A DNA stretch of 64,000 nt from Amoebidium appalachense (GCA_963693365.1 CAVNZM010000004.1:10788001-10852000); one strand, 5' to 3'; positions 34,471 to 60,485 are shown, counted from the stretch's first letter. The notes: generated by a model from the sequence alone, not told the origin. A program made the numbers and translations.

Positions 34471-34518
34471 GAGGGGCTGGGCGGTGCGGGGGGAGAGGGG
34501 GGGGGGGGGTATGTATGC
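33298..34518. other. Simple-repeat block with some unique sequence
   Basis: G-runs (33357-33437), C-run (33636-33660), (CA)n 33763-33812, (TTC)n 34014-34040 joined to a T-run and G-run (34047-34090). Bases 34100-34340 are ordinary A/T-rich sequence with no supported gene. Confidence 0.5.
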
Positions 34519-34571
34519 CTTATTTGGCGCATCTGCTTGACGATATCTGCTGCACTTAGCCCAGTCACTGC
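34519..34571 (-). CDS. Isolated exon candidate (helical, unknown)
   Basis: Acceptor GGGGTTACAG is followed by a frame reading AVTGLSAADIVKQMRQIR. It can only end with a non-canonical GC donor (AAG/gcatac), or runs on into C-rich sequence. Low support. Confidence 0.25.
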
Positions 34572-34849
34572 CTGTAACCCCACAGCAGTGTCATGGTACC
34601 GGAGGGGGTGGGGGAGGGGGGGGGGAAGGGGGGGGGGGGGAGGTGGGGGGAGGGGGGCTTAAGTACAACCCAACTCTAATCCCTCTCTTTGATTTTATTG
34701 AGGTGAACGGGTGGGTAGGTAGGGGTAGGGCGGGGATGTGTGGTGGTGGGTGGACGCGTGGGAATCTTTTGTGCCATTGGCGGTAAGGGATTGGGTGGAG
34801 AAACAGGGAGAGGCGAAGGAATGACAGGAGTGGCGGTGGTGGTCTGGTG

Positions 34850-34892
<43 letters not shown>

Positions 34893-34982
34893 TGTGTCTG
34901 CACGCACACACATGTGTGTCCGTAGTCGTGTGAGGGGAGTCATAGCACATATTTACTGGGTGTCAGTTTCCCCCCCCCCCCC

Positions 34983-35015
<33 letters not shown>

Positions 35016-35083
35016 TTCCCCTCTCCCCCATCCCACCACCACCACCACCACCACCACCACCACCACCATCACACACATACACA

Positions 35084-35127
<44 letters not shown>

Positions 35128-35146
35128 AGGGGGGGGGGGGAGAGAG

Positions 35147-35182
<36 letters not shown>

Positions 35183-35200
35183 TGTGTGTGTGTGTGTGTA
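34850..35200. repeat. (TG)n, C-run, (CCA)n and (GA)n cluster
   Basis: TG at 34852-34896, C-run 34971-35015, CCA trinucleotides 35035-35068, GA at 35091-35120 and 35142-35180. The next 125 bases contain only TG- and CA-rich sequence. Confidence 0.9.
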
Positions 35201-35325
35201 TGTGTGCCACACTTACACGCAAAAACACTCACGAGAACACCAACACACCGAAATTTGCAGAGTTCGTATTGCGCCCCCTTTGACATCATGCATGGTCCAT
35301 TTAATCCCTCCCTCTACTATTTCAG

Positions 35326-35795
35326 ACACGTCATTGGCCCCTCGTCCTGACCCCAGCTGTACCCCAGGCCTTCACCCCAAATACCGAATTGTCAGCATTT
35401 ACTTGTTCCCCTCCTAAACCTCCCCATCCCCATGCCCCTCCCACACACATGCACAGACATTCTCTCTCTCTCTCTCTCTCTCCTCCCTCCCCTCCCCCCC
35501 CCCCCCCCCTTCCCCCCCTCCCCCCTTCCCACCCATATTCCTGCATCCAAACAGACACACACACCTGGCACACGCATACACACGCACCCACAAGCACAGC
35601 CCCTTGTCTCCCAACTCACACACCGAAACACTTTTTCAACTTATCTTAACCTACCCCCCTATCCTTGTACCTATCAACAGCAACCATCCTTACCGGTTAT
35701 CTCCTTTCCATAGCCCCACAGTGTCTGTTTCAAAATTGTCAAAATCGCATTCTCTGCCTGAACAAGAAGTGTGCCGTACATCGCAAATGAAATAG
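35326..35795 (+). CDS. Two alternative 3'-terminal exon candidates, unknown gene
   Basis: After a good acceptor (CTCTACTATTTCAG) the frame from 35326 reads about 30 codons to TAA at 35415-35417. A second acceptor (TATCAACAG) at 35680 opens a frame of about 37 codons (NHPYRLSPFHSPTVS...) to TAG at 35793-35795, which looks like a Ser-rich cytosolic tail. Another phase is also open there. They may belong to one gene or be chance. Confidence 0.3.
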
Positions 35796-35929
35796 AAACA
35801 CAAGCGCTTCAACCTATGAAAAGATACATCAGGCACATGAGTAAAACATGGACTCTTTATCGGACTCCAGGAGATATACAAGTATGCACATACAAAACTA
35901 CACCGTGGCATTCACACGCACATACAAGA

Positions 35930-36065
35930 TGTGTGTACACGCACACACGCACGGGGCACACATACACAACACACATGCATGAACATACATACTATGGCAC
36001 AATCATATGCACACGTGCAAGCACACACATACACACACACACGCACACGCGCGCGCGCGCGCGCG

Positions 36066-36145
<80 letters not shown>

Positions 36146-36150
36146 GGCCA
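35930..36150. repeat. (CA)n with (CG)n core
   Basis: A CA-rich tract with an alternating GC core at 36048-36066 and a pure CA run to 36142. Both are purine-pyrimidine alternations capable of Z-DNA. Confidence 0.9.
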
Positions 36151-36248
36151 CACCCGGCAATCCCACCCATACGCTCACACGTGGTGCTGCACGTGGTCGT
36201 GCAAACAGTGCTTGCAGGCGCACAGTGACACTAGCAGCGCCACTGTGG

Positions 36249-36399
36249 AAGAGGGCAAAATAAGGAAAAGCATATTTGGAGGAGGGCAAAACCAGTAAAA
36301 GCATATTTGGAGGAGGGCAAAATCAGGAAAAGCATATTTGGAGGGGGGAAACATCAGTATAAGCGTGTTTGGTGGAGGGCAAAATCAGTAGAAGCATAG
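36249..36399. repeat. 31-bp minisatellite, ~5 copies
   Basis: Units of GAGGGCAAAATCAGGAAAAG plus CATATTTGGAG repeat at exactly 31-bp spacing from 36249. Units 1-3 are nearly identical and units 4-5 are diverged. Confidence 0.9.
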
Positions 36400-36595
36400 T
36401 GCACCACAACAACGACATTGAGAAATGCAGTGTCGCCGTAGGTGTTGATGTTTCGATTCAGTGTCATTCGACTGTGACAATAAACCCCATATCCCACCCC
36501 CACCATTCAAAGAGCTTTGGAATTTGCTGCCGCCCCCCTCTCCCTCCCCCATCCCCCCCCCCCCCCCCCCCCAAACCACCACCACCACCACAAAA

Positions 36596-36626
<31 letters not shown>

Positions 36627-36922
36627 GAAAAGAGAAAAAGAACCAAAAATCGTACAAAATATGATAACAAGAAACAAAAACAGAAAAATATTTATGTACA
36701 CACACCACACACACACAAACACAGCCGGCCAAACTATGCAAAGTCAATGCACGAAAATCTGAAAGTAGCTATGTCGTCAGCTCTATGTGTTAACTCCAAC
36801 CAAAGCCTTCTTGTTCAGAACACCTTATTTTTCTCACTATCCTTGCATGAAACTCCCTTTCTTCTCACAACCACTCTCTCGGGCTGATATATATATATAT
36901 ACATACACACACATATATATAT
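36400..36922. other. Non-coding spacer
   Basis: Contains a C-run, CCA repeats and A-run/GAA repeats (36550-36630) and (TA)n next to the following repeat. No supported gene. Confidence 0.5.
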
Positions 36923-37116
36923 GGGGTTTACGCTGTTTACTCGAGGCAAAGAGAACCAGTCTCAGGTATGGGGGGGGGGGTTTGCTCGGAATATCCCCTC
37001 AGCGGTATATCATGATCACGTACATAGATGTCGGGTGGTGACTATATATCAGGGTTTACTTTCTCTGCGAGACACCATAAAGACTACAAGGAGAAATCAA
37101 TTAGTTGGGGTTCCCC

Positions 37117-37172
<56 letters not shown>

Positions 37173-37203
37173 GGGCTCCCCTCGGGACACTCGGTATCAG
37201 CTG
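36923..37203 (+). repeat. ~260-280-bp dispersed repeat, copy 1
   Basis: It is nearly identical to 60224-60484 apart from T-run length (here about 55 T, there about 29 T). It begins GGGGTTTACGCTGTTTACTC and ends CTCGGGACACTCGGTATCAG CTG. It is flanked by direct repeats GCTGATATATATAT (36883-36896 and 37200-37213), compatible with a target-site duplication. Confidence 0.9.
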
Positions 37204-37230
37204 ATATATATATGATAAATATATGTATAT

Positions 37231-37234
<4 letters not shown>

Positions 37235-37308
<74 letters not shown>

Positions 37309-37310
37309 TG
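37235..37310. repeat. (TG)n microsatellite
   Basis: Directly downstream of the dispersed repeat and its TA-rich flank, the same arrangement as at 60.5 kb. Confidence 0.95.
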
Positions 37311-37759
37311 TGTGTGTGTATGTGTGTGTGTGTACATGCTAATGTTCCGGTTTTTTTTTCTTGAATGTTTTCCCGTGTGCACTTTTATGTAACAAGATCG
37401 TTTTTCTTCATCGCCCCAACAGTTGGGAACGGAAAGAGAGATTGAGGGGGGGGGGGGGGGGGGGGGGAGGGAGGGGCGGAAGGGGAGAGGGGAGGGGGGG
37501 GGGGGGGAGGGGAGAAGGGGGAAGAGGAAGGAGGGGGGGGGGGGGGGGGGGTACCTTGTATTATCTGTCTGTGGCCCATCCACGTCAACAGTAACGGAAA
37601 ACGGGAGGGGGAAAGGCTGGCTGTGCAAGCGGTACCTGTGGGGTGCATCCCGAGAAAGAGGGGAGGGGGGAGGGGGGGGGGGGGGGGGGTTGCAATAGTT
37701 CATAGGGGATTACAAACAGATATACTGAGAACACATCACGAAGGACTGAACATGGTTAC
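37311..37759. other. Spacer or unresolved 3' part of the Cys-rich glycoprotein gene
   Basis: G-runs at 37447-37467, 37494-37507 and 37534-37550. A minus-strand candidate exon at about 37552-37617 (open in two phases, ends at a gtaccc donor) does not match the phase of the upstream exon, so it was left out of the model. Confidence 0.35.
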
Positions 37760-44228
<6,469 letters not shown>

Positions 44229-44618
44229 CTGCAAAACAAAGAACTAGATAACACTAGATGTTACTGGCTGTTTGACACTATGAGTAGTATGGGTCTTCTG
44301 CTCATGTACAAAGCCACCATTCGTGGTGGTAAAGTGGTACTTGGCTAGAAGATCTTAAAGCAACAGCCAGTGAAAAATGTTGGGTAAGAGCTTCAACATG
44401 AATTTCCTCATTCCGTGTCTTTCGAGTAGAAGCGCATGGGGGAGGTACAGAATATGGAGTAGTTGTTGGGGGGGAAAGGGAACAGGGGGAGAAGGGGGGA
44501 GGAAGGGGGGGGAGGACGGGGAAGAAAGGGGGGTGGGTGGGTGGGTGGGGGTTGGGGGGGGAAGAGGGAGGGGGGAGGGGGTGGGTGGGTGGGGGGGGGG
44601 GGGGGAGGGGATTTACAG

Positions 44619-45176
44619 TGATGTAGCAAAAGTAGCTCGCCTTCTGAAGACACGAAACACAGCTGTGCTAGCATACTGTGCGCCTACTTGAGAGAGAGAG
44701 GGTGTGTGTATGTGTGTGCGTTTGCGTCGAGTGTATGTGCGTGTGTGCGTGTGGGGTTGCCTGTGTGTGTGTGATTTTGTGTGTGTTTGTGCGTGTATGC
44801 TTTTGTGCGTGTGTCTGTGTGCTTTGCTCGCTTGCGGGTGTGAGGGCGTGCGTGTGCGTCTCTGTTGGAAAAGGAAGATCCACGTGGGAACATCAGAAAA
44901 AGGGAAGGTTTGTGGGTGCAGACGTGGCTTTCACCTCTCTCGAACTCCCCAATTTATGTCTGTTTCTCACTCTCTTTCCTTAACTCTCTCTCTCTTTCTA
45001 TCCCTCTATTTCCCTATCTTTTTCTCTCTTTCTCTTTCTGCGCTCTAGACCCATTGAAAGCTTTCTTAGAGCTCGTGGTCTCGGAACCGAACAACAAGAA
45101 GGCCGTGTTCCACTTTCATCACGACCATATAGTGTTTGCGCAAACGGAAAAGCTACGCTCTGATTGGTTAGCATAG
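44619..45176 (+). CDS. 3'-terminal exons of an unknown plus-strand gene
   Basis: Exon 44619-44677 (acceptor GATTTACAG, reading [19 protein letters not shown], donor T/gtgcgc) joins in phase to exon 45049-45176 (acceptor TTTCTGCGCTCTAG), which ends [10 protein letters not shown] with TAG. The intron contains TG, CT and C-rich sequence. The first exon faintly recalls the start of a thioredoxin-like fold (leucine-rich helix, then a hydrophobic strand), but no catalytic CxxC is visible and no family is claimed. Upstream exons were not found. Confidence 0.4.
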
Positions 45177-46393
45177 CCATTGGCTAATAGAGCACCATCG
45201 AGCCAAAATCTAACCAATCATCATTTTATTAATATACCCATATCTGGCTAATCAGTTCAGGGCTACGAAGGTTGTCAGTTTCCAACCCTGTCCAGCCAAC
45301 GTCCTTTTGTGGCACCAGTTTAGGCCTAGAGGTACTTACCGAGTTAGCACGTGTTTGCTGGATAATAGCTATTTCCAGAATTTTTTTTGTGACTAAAACG
45401 GTTAGATGGGTCATTTTTACAAGCGAGTCTGAGAGATTACAGGTCTGTTGGTAACATGGGACTTGGATTCATTGCTCCATCACCACCGTGAAAGTGAGGG
45501 TTGGGATGAGTGAACCTGTCAGAAGATTGGTAACATGGGACTTGGATTCATTGCTCCATCACCACCGTGCTTATAAGACATGTGAGGGTTGGGATGAGTG
45601 AACCTGTCAGAAGATCCTTAACACAGTTCAGGAGTATGGTTGAACACAGGTAACGTTCAGCACTTCTTGGTTACACGGTCTTGCTTTTGAAAACTAGGTC
45701 TATTCTTCAGAGGAGCCATAACCACCCACCACAATGGCTTGTTTGTGCGGGTAAGTGGACGACGATAAGCAGACTTTGTAGCTGGCATCACCTCTGTGCA
45801 TGATGATGATCTTTGTAAATATAAATTCCAATTATAACGGGATATGCACGCACCCATGCACGCACGTGACAAATCCCAGAACATGCATATACCTAGCTAA
45901 ATGGCATCGGTGAGTGGGTTCACACAAACACACGTGCTTGTACATTTCAGCCCGCACCGCCACTATTAACACAGATATACGAGCCTCTGTCACCCAAGCA
46001 CAAGCACAAATGCTTCAGTCAACACCTCGAGCAGATCCAAAGGGACATACATATACAGAAGCAGAAATAAACATGCGCACAAACAATCCCGTACCCATTA
46101 ACCATATCGTCACTCACTGGGCTGCACAGACACTCACACCAACACATAACATTCACACCCATACACTTTCACACTTGCACTCACATCATACCTGCCCGTA
46201 GAGACAGCCACACACAAAGGTACACGGTCACGCACACATGCACACACACACACACACACACGCGCGCGCGCACGCGCGCGCACGCGCGCACGCACACACA
46301 GACACACACAGAAACGAACACACACAGACACGCAAGCACACACGGACACACATGCAGGCACACACACACAGACATACCCACGCACAACGCGCG

Positions 46394-46439
<46 letters not shown>

Positions 46440-46703
46440 GCACAAATTCACACACACACACACACAAACACACACACATACACACATACACACACGCGCG
46501 CGCGCGCACGTGCACAAACACGCACACATTGGCGTACACAGCCTAACAAATACACATCGAACACCGTGCACTTGCACACAAGCACATGCGCCAGGCATGC
46601 GCACACACAACACCCCTTGAACACACATTGACGCACACCCAAATAAAATAGACGCACACACGCACGCACACGCACACACATATGCACGCACACACACGCA
46701 CAC

Positions 46704-46758
<55 letters not shown>

Positions 46759-47011
46759 ACGAACACGAACATAGAAACGCACCACAGTCACCTCTTTTTC
46801 CAAGAATGATGGGCCTTTGCAGTATGCTCTATTGTTCATTTGGGACATTAAGAATCTCTCTCCCCCCTCCCCTCCCCTCCCCCCCGGCCCCGTCCGCCCT
46901 TCACATAAACAAGACAAAGCTCATATTACTCATATGCACACAGCAGTATCTCCGAACACGAGCAAGCTATATAAACCTTTATATGCCTCCGGGAATAAAA
47001 CGGGGTGAAAT

Positions 47012-47051
<40 letters not shown>

Positions 47052-47087
47052 CACACGATGTCTTGGCACCAAAAAAAAATTATCCAG
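45177..47087. other. Intergenic region with tandem duplication and CA-rich tract
   Basis: Bases 45177-45950 are ordinary sequence holding the tandem duplication listed separately. Bases 46230-46760 are degenerate (CA)n with CG-alternating cores (46260-46290, 46495-46508). (TA)n lies at 47018-47047. The 5' exon(s) of the LRR gene should lie here. ATGGCATCG/gtgagt at 45901-45909 is a possible start exon, but its phase does not fit the first LRR exon directly. Confidence 0.45.
45450..45615 (+). repeat. Tandem duplication, ~79-bp unit
   Basis: Two copies starting at 45450 and 45529 share GGTAACATGGGACTTGGATTC and GGGTTGGGATGAGTGAACCT. Copy 2 carries about 12 extra bases (CTTATAAGACAT). Confidence 0.95.
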
Positions 47088-51233
<4,146 letters not shown>

Positions 51234-52314
51234 GGGTTAAACCGTGTTTTTTGTTTTGTTTCATGCGTAACTTGGATTAAAGTGGGCCACCACTTTACAG
51301 CATTTAGCAGTCACTTGAAAGAAAGCACAGTATTACATATGCACTTTATAATTTTATAATTCTATGATAGGAATGCCATCGTTAAGATGTCAGTATATGT
51401 GAATGCACGGTGTGGTACGTACCAGTCTAACATCGAAACTTTAATTTAAATCTATCTTTAGAATCTTTGAACGAACATGGCATGCTGATATGTGTGCATG
51501 TGTATGTTTGACGTAGCTGATCACATAGACTAGTACTAGTAAGGGAACCTGTGTACGTATTCGGGTTCCCCACGGATATGAATACGGCATAATAATTGAT
51601 ACAGTAGCTAGCCACCTGTTTGCTTATCAAACTTGTAGGCTTTACATCATTATTAAGTGTCAACTGCCCATATTCCTACAACATACATGTATGCACTGCA
51701 ATATCACGTGTGAAATCACATATTGCAAAATCACTATTAAATAACATATTGCACACATTCATAATATTAGCGAATACCTATATAATAACCGCAGAATACA
51801 AATCACGTATAATATCACACATTGCACTAACTAGCGAATACATATTCAATGACCGCAGAATACAAATCATGTATAAAATCACGCATTGCACTAGCTAGCA
51901 AATACATATCTAATAAGCGCAGAATACCAATCACGTATAAAATTATCCTGCGCATCGGCCCTGCATTTTTATTGGCAGGTGGTCACATCACTCACAGTTG
52001 ATTGGCTGAGAAGTTGGGCTGGAGCGCAGGTAACCCCCCAGTCTGTCAGTTTGACGATGGGCTCTGCGGGGTTGAATAAATGAGCGAATGTGGGCCTTTT
52101 TCATTTCTTTTGTGCATGTGGTTGTGTAATGGGCCTAGTAGGTGTCTGTGTGCATCAAGGTGTGTGTGTGTGTGCCTGGCCGAACGTGTGGCCACCGTGG
52201 GTGTGAGCGTGTGTCTGTGTGTGTGTGTATACTTGTGCGTGTGGCGTGTCTGTGTGTGTGTGTGTACTTGTGCGTGTGGCGTGTCTGTGTGTGTGTGTGT
52301 ACTTGTGCGTGTGG

Positions 52315-52397
<83 letters not shown>

Positions 52398-52690
52398 GCG
52401 CGTGTGCATGTGGCCTTTAATTACCGCATGTGCTCAGGGAGGAGGTGGGGGGAGGGGGGGGAGGGGGGGGGGGACTGTTTTGAGTGCTGTTGGAATACTA
52501 TGATAGGGTCTTTAGGAGAAGACGTCGGGGGGACCCGAGAGATCAATCAGGAGTACGAGGTTGCAAATTTTTTATTTGTTCTTTTTTCAATTTATCGTAT
52601 TTTATTTTTATTTTTTATTTTTATTTTTATTGCCTTTTGGGGGGGGGGGGGGGGAGGGGGGGGAGGGGGGGGGGGGGAGGGGGGGAGGGG
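51234..52690. other. Intergenic region
   Basis: A/T-rich unique sequence to 51715, then the 64-bp minisatellite, then from 52150 degenerate (TG)n with a repeated ACTTGTGCGTGTGGCGTGTC unit (three copies, period about 49, around 52231-52330) and T-rich/G-run sequence. No gene seen. Confidence 0.6.
51716..51955. repeat. 64-bp minisatellite
   Basis: The core GCAGAATACAAATCACGTAT recurs at 51791, 51855 and 51919, an exact 64-bp period, with a weaker copy upstream. Confidence 0.85.
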
Positions 52691-52699
52691 GGCGCATAC

Positions 52700-52826
52700 T
52701 GTCCTTGGTGCAAGTTGTGCCATTGCCTGAGTATCCGCTTTTGCAGGTGCAGTTGTAGAGGGTGGGGGTGTCAGTGCACTGAGCATTGGCATCACAGATG
52801 TGTGCCTAGCGCACACTCATTTACGG
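52700..52826 (-). pseudogene. Calcium-binding EGF-like exon, copy 1, frameshifted
   Basis: After acceptor CACATTGCAG the frame reads [10 protein letters not shown], the classic start of a cbEGF domain. It then loses 2 bp relative to copy 2 (CTG-TGATG against CTGTGTGATG) and runs into a stop. The rest of the domain (CDANAQC...YNCTCKSGYSGNGTTCTKD) is intact in the next frame and ends at a gtatgc donor. Extracellular protein-binding module. Either a decayed exon or a sequencing error in a TG run. Confidence 0.65.
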
Positions 52827-52921
52827 CTGCAATGTGTGTGTGTGTGTGTGTGTGTGTGCGCGTGTGTGTGCGCGTGAGTGTGTGTGTGTGCGTGTGTGTA
52901 TGTGTATCACGGTGAATGTGC

Positions 52922-52953
<32 letters not shown>

Positions 52954-53305
52954 GGTTGTGCACATGGATACGTAATTTAAAGCTTGAAGGGGGAGGGTGG
53001 GTGAAACCTCAATCAGTGGTGCCGGACATGGAGAATAAATAGAGGGCCCGAGAAGTCCAAGAACAATACGGAAAAAGGGGTGTGTGTGTGTGGGGGGGGG
53101 GGGGGGGGGGGGGGGGGATCAGGTAGATGCGAGGTTGCATGTTGTGAGGAGAGAGGGGGAGAGGGGGGGGAGGGGGGGGGGGGGGGGGGATGTGGGACGG
53201 GGAGGGTGAGGAGGGAATGACGAGATTAAGAAGGGGAAAGGGGAGGGGAAGGGGGGAGAGAGGGAGTGAAGGGGGGGGGGGGGGGGGAGGGGGAAGGGGT
53301 GGGGG

Positions 53306-53330
53306 GGACATACGGTCCTTGGTGCAATTA
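53306..53330 (-). pseudogene. Remnant of the EGF exon 3' end
   Basis: Only the last codons (C-T-K-D) and the gtatgt donor survive. The rest of the domain is deleted. Confidence 0.5.
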
Positions 53331-53708
53331 CAGCTTGAAGGTGGGAAGGTGGGAGGGGTGAAACCTTTATCAGTGCTGCTGGATTAGGCAGTCGCAAATT
53401 CCGAGAAAGCATGAGAGGTCCATAAGCATTATGGTTGGGGGGGAGGGGGAGGGGGGAAGGTGGTGGTGGTGGTGGTAGGGGGGGGGGGGGGGGGGGGGGG
53501 GGGGGAGGGGGGGCTGATGTAGATGCGAATTTTTTTTTGAAGAGGTGCAGAGGTGAAGGGGAGAGGGGGATGGAAGGTAACACGGGGGGGGAGGGGAGGG
53601 GGGTTGACGAGGTTGAAAATAGGAGAGGATGAAAGGGAGGTGGGGGAAAGGGGGGGGGGGAGGGGGGGGGGGGGGGGGGGGGAGGGGGGGAGGGCGGGGG
53701 ATGCATAC

Positions 53709-53814
53709 CGTCCTTTGTGCATACGGTGCCATTGCCGGAGTATCCGCTTTTGTACGTGCAGTTGTAGAGGGTGGGGGGGTCGGTGCACTGAGCATTGACA
53801 TCACACAGATGTGT
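53709..53814 (-). pseudogene. EGF-like exon, copy 2, lacking one conserved Cys
   Basis: It reads THLCDVNAQC...YNCTYKSGYSGNGTVCTKD. It is in frame, but the cysteine of CTC is Tyr (TGC to TAC), which would break one EGF disulphide. The NEC start of the domain is absent because microsatellite sequence (CT/TG) now abuts the exon. Confidence 0.6.
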
Positions 53815-53825
53815 CTGTGTGTGTG

Positions 53826-53924
<99 letters not shown>

Positions 53925-53990
53925 TAGTGCATATGGATACGTAATTTAAAACTTGAAGGGGGAGGGTGGGTGAAACCTCATGAGGGGGGG

Positions 53991-56196
<2,206 letters not shown>

Positions 56197-56300
56197 CCTC
56201 AGAATTATTCTGGCTCCTGAGAGTCACGGGTTTCGATTTGACGGGGAATCTCCTAGAAGCCTTCAAATTTTCCATATGTGATGAGTGTCCCAAACAACCC

Positions 56301-56331
<31 letters not shown>

Positions 56332-56465
56332 AAAGAAAATACATAGTGGGCTGATGGACAGAAGCCATTTTTTTCTGTTTTGCCAAGTTTTTCAGAGTTT
56401 GTGAATGAAAAAGCTTGATGGCTCTCAGCTAGGCAGGCTGTTTTTCGCACAGTATTGGGGAATTC
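56197..56465 (-). CDS. Two adjoining exon candidates, unknown gene
   Basis: Exon 56343-56465 (acceptor CCATTCAG, 41 codons, EFPNTVRKTACLAESHQAF..., donor TAT/gtattt) joins in phase to exon 56197-56260 (ASRRFPVKSKPVTLRSQNNSE, donor AGG/gttaat, sequon NNS). The intron between is a C-run/A-run tract. They lie upstream of the EGF exons on the same strand and could belong to the same extracellular gene. This is inference only. Confidence 0.35.
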
Positions 56466-57222
56466 CTGAATGGCGCGGAAGAGGGGGGAAGGGGGGGAGG
56501 GGGGAGGAGGGCGGGGAGGGGAGGGGGAGTGGGAAACGGAGCGCGAGGGGGGAATCTCGCCCCGGGTGTGGCCAGGGGACGAAAGCTCAGTATTCAGTGT
56601 GCAATGCATGATATGCCATGTTGTCACAAGTTCATGCTAGTAATACCGTACACTGGCCAGACATCAGTGATTGGAAGGCCAACATGCACCACCATGCGTG
56701 TGCACATGGCAGCATTTGAGCGTCTCAGAAAAGGCGCCCTCTGGCGTTTCACCAAAACCCACACTGTATCACTGTAGCAACATCCAGTGCAGAAAGTGCA
56801 TTGTTTTCTCAGAGTTTTAAATTTGGATCGATAAAGAAGTAGAAATGTGGTCTATTTTCCCAAATTGAACGGTTTCTGATCCGGAACTTGTACTGTTTTC
56901 GTGAATTTGAAGTTGATTCGTGTTCCACGGTTTAACAAGAGCGTCACCTGCGTGCGCCCGATGCACTGCACACACAGAGTGTCACACAGACGCACGCACA
57001 CACACACGAGCACACACACACACACTGTCAGGGATTCTCTATGATTTGAAGTTAAGGGGGGAGAGGGGGGAAGGGGGGAGGAATGGGTAGTAAATTCCGA
57101 AGCGCCCCCCCTGGTGGTACCCTCCTCCTCCCCTGGGGAGCGGGGAAGGGGGAGCGAGGGGGAAGACAAAGGGGGAGGGCCGTGGCCGGGGACCTTTCCC
57201 TCTCACCTTGTCCCCCCGCTCC

Positions 57223-57266
<44 letters not shown>

Positions 57267-57437
57267 CACGTGCAAGTGATGGCCAAACCGTGATCCCTTT
57301 CCCATTCACCAAAGGCTGTATTCGTTACGGTCAACGATCTTGTAAAACTGTGAACTTTTGGGGGGCAGGTTATCGTGCACGTGCTCACCCTGCAGTGTTC
57401 GTCTGTGTGTCTATGTGGGAGGGAATTTGTGTGTTCG

Positions 57438-57490
<53 letters not shown>

Positions 57491-57623
57491 ATGGTGTGGG
57501 TTAGTGATACAGTTATGTCATCTGCATGTTCATGTATCGCTGGTTTGTGCACCTCGTGTGTGTGTGTGTGGTGCTGTGTGTGCAGGTACGTGTGAATCAA
57601 GCAGTACGTGTGTCACTGAACGA

Positions 57624-57705
<82 letters not shown>

Positions 57706-58036
57706 GTGTGCGTGCGTGTGTGTGTGCTCGGTGGCCATGGGGAGAATGGAGACGAGTTTCCCCCCAGGCCCGGGAAGAGAGGGAGGTATGCGCAGGGGGG
57801 TAGAGGAGGGCCCCGGGTGAGGGGGGCGGGGGGAGGGAGAGAAGGGGGGGGAAGGAGGAGAGGGCCTCGAGCATGACCTGACGCAGGGTGCAACCTGAGC
57901 CTCTGTGTGCCACACCCGGTGAGTCCTTCTGGTAAGCTATTCAGTAAGTGTTGGGAATGTATGTGAACCCCTGCTACTAGATCATAGTACAGTATATGAT
58001 TAGGTTAATGTCTAATATAGTCATGGCAGTCCAAGG

Positions 58037-58067
<31 letters not shown>

Positions 58068-58330
58068 TTTATTTTTATTTTTTTGGTGTGGTGGGCGGGG
58101 AAGGAGGGGAGAGGGGAAATGATTCAGGTGGGTGGTGGGGGTCTTTCTCTTCCCCTCTTGCCAAGGGGGAAAGGGGGGAGGGGGAGGGGGGGGGGGGGGG
58201 GCACCTGTCCAAAAGGGGGGGAAAGGGGGGGGCAGGGGGGAGACATCCCCCCAAAATTACTACAACCCTTTAACCGTTTCAAAATAAGACTCTCTGAAAC
58301 ATACTGGTACACAGACTGACACAGGAACAT
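56466..58330. other. Intergenic region with homopolymers and (TG)n
   Basis: C-run 57224-57264, (TG)n 57442-57490 and 57627-57700, TTTTA repeats 58037-58085 and G-runs 58180-58200. Bases 56570-56950 are ordinary sequence without a supported exon chain. Confidence 0.5.
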
Positions 58331-60132
<1,802 letters not shown>

Positions 60133-60223
60133 CTCCCTCTCGAGAATGTCTCGCTGAGCTCTCGAACATGCAAAAAACGTATTTTTGTATTTCCCGTGCA
60201 AGGAGGAATGGCCATATATAGCT

Positions 60224-60418
60224 GGGGTTTACGCTGTTTACTCGAGGCAAAGAGAACCAGTCTCAGGTATGGGGGGGGGGTTTTTGCTCGGAATATCCCC
60301 TCAGCGGTATATCATGATCACGTACATAGATGTCGGGTGGTGACTATATATCAGGGTTTACTTTCTCTACGAGACACCATAAAGACTACAAGGAGAAATC
60401 AATTAGTTGGGGTTCCCC

Positions 60419-60453
<35 letters not shown>

Positions 60454-60484
60454 GGGCTCCCCTCGGGACACTCGGTATCAGCTG
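60224..60484 (+). repeat. ~260-bp dispersed repeat, copy 2
   Basis: Nearly identical to 36923-37203. A 6-bp direct repeat AGCTGG borders it (60220-60225 and 60480-60485). Its right end (AAAGGGGCTCCCCTCGGGACACTCG...ATCAGCT) matches the region just after the ORF1 stop of the LINE at 63.7 kb. It lies directly beyond the LINE's 3' end, with only a TG run between. Confidence 0.9.
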
Positions 60485-60485
60485 G

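Larger units (their letters stand above)
52691..53990 (-). repeat. Segmental tandem duplication containing EGF exons
   Basis: The sequence around 52694-53060 recurs around 53703-53980 (period about 965-1010), and a rearranged third copy lies at 53300-53420. Shared blocks are the EGF exon and GGATACGTAATTTAAA followed by CTTGAAGGGGGAGGGTGG and GTGAAACCTC. In the third copy the EGF exon end is joined directly to the CTTGAAGG block by an internal deletion. Confidence 0.7.
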
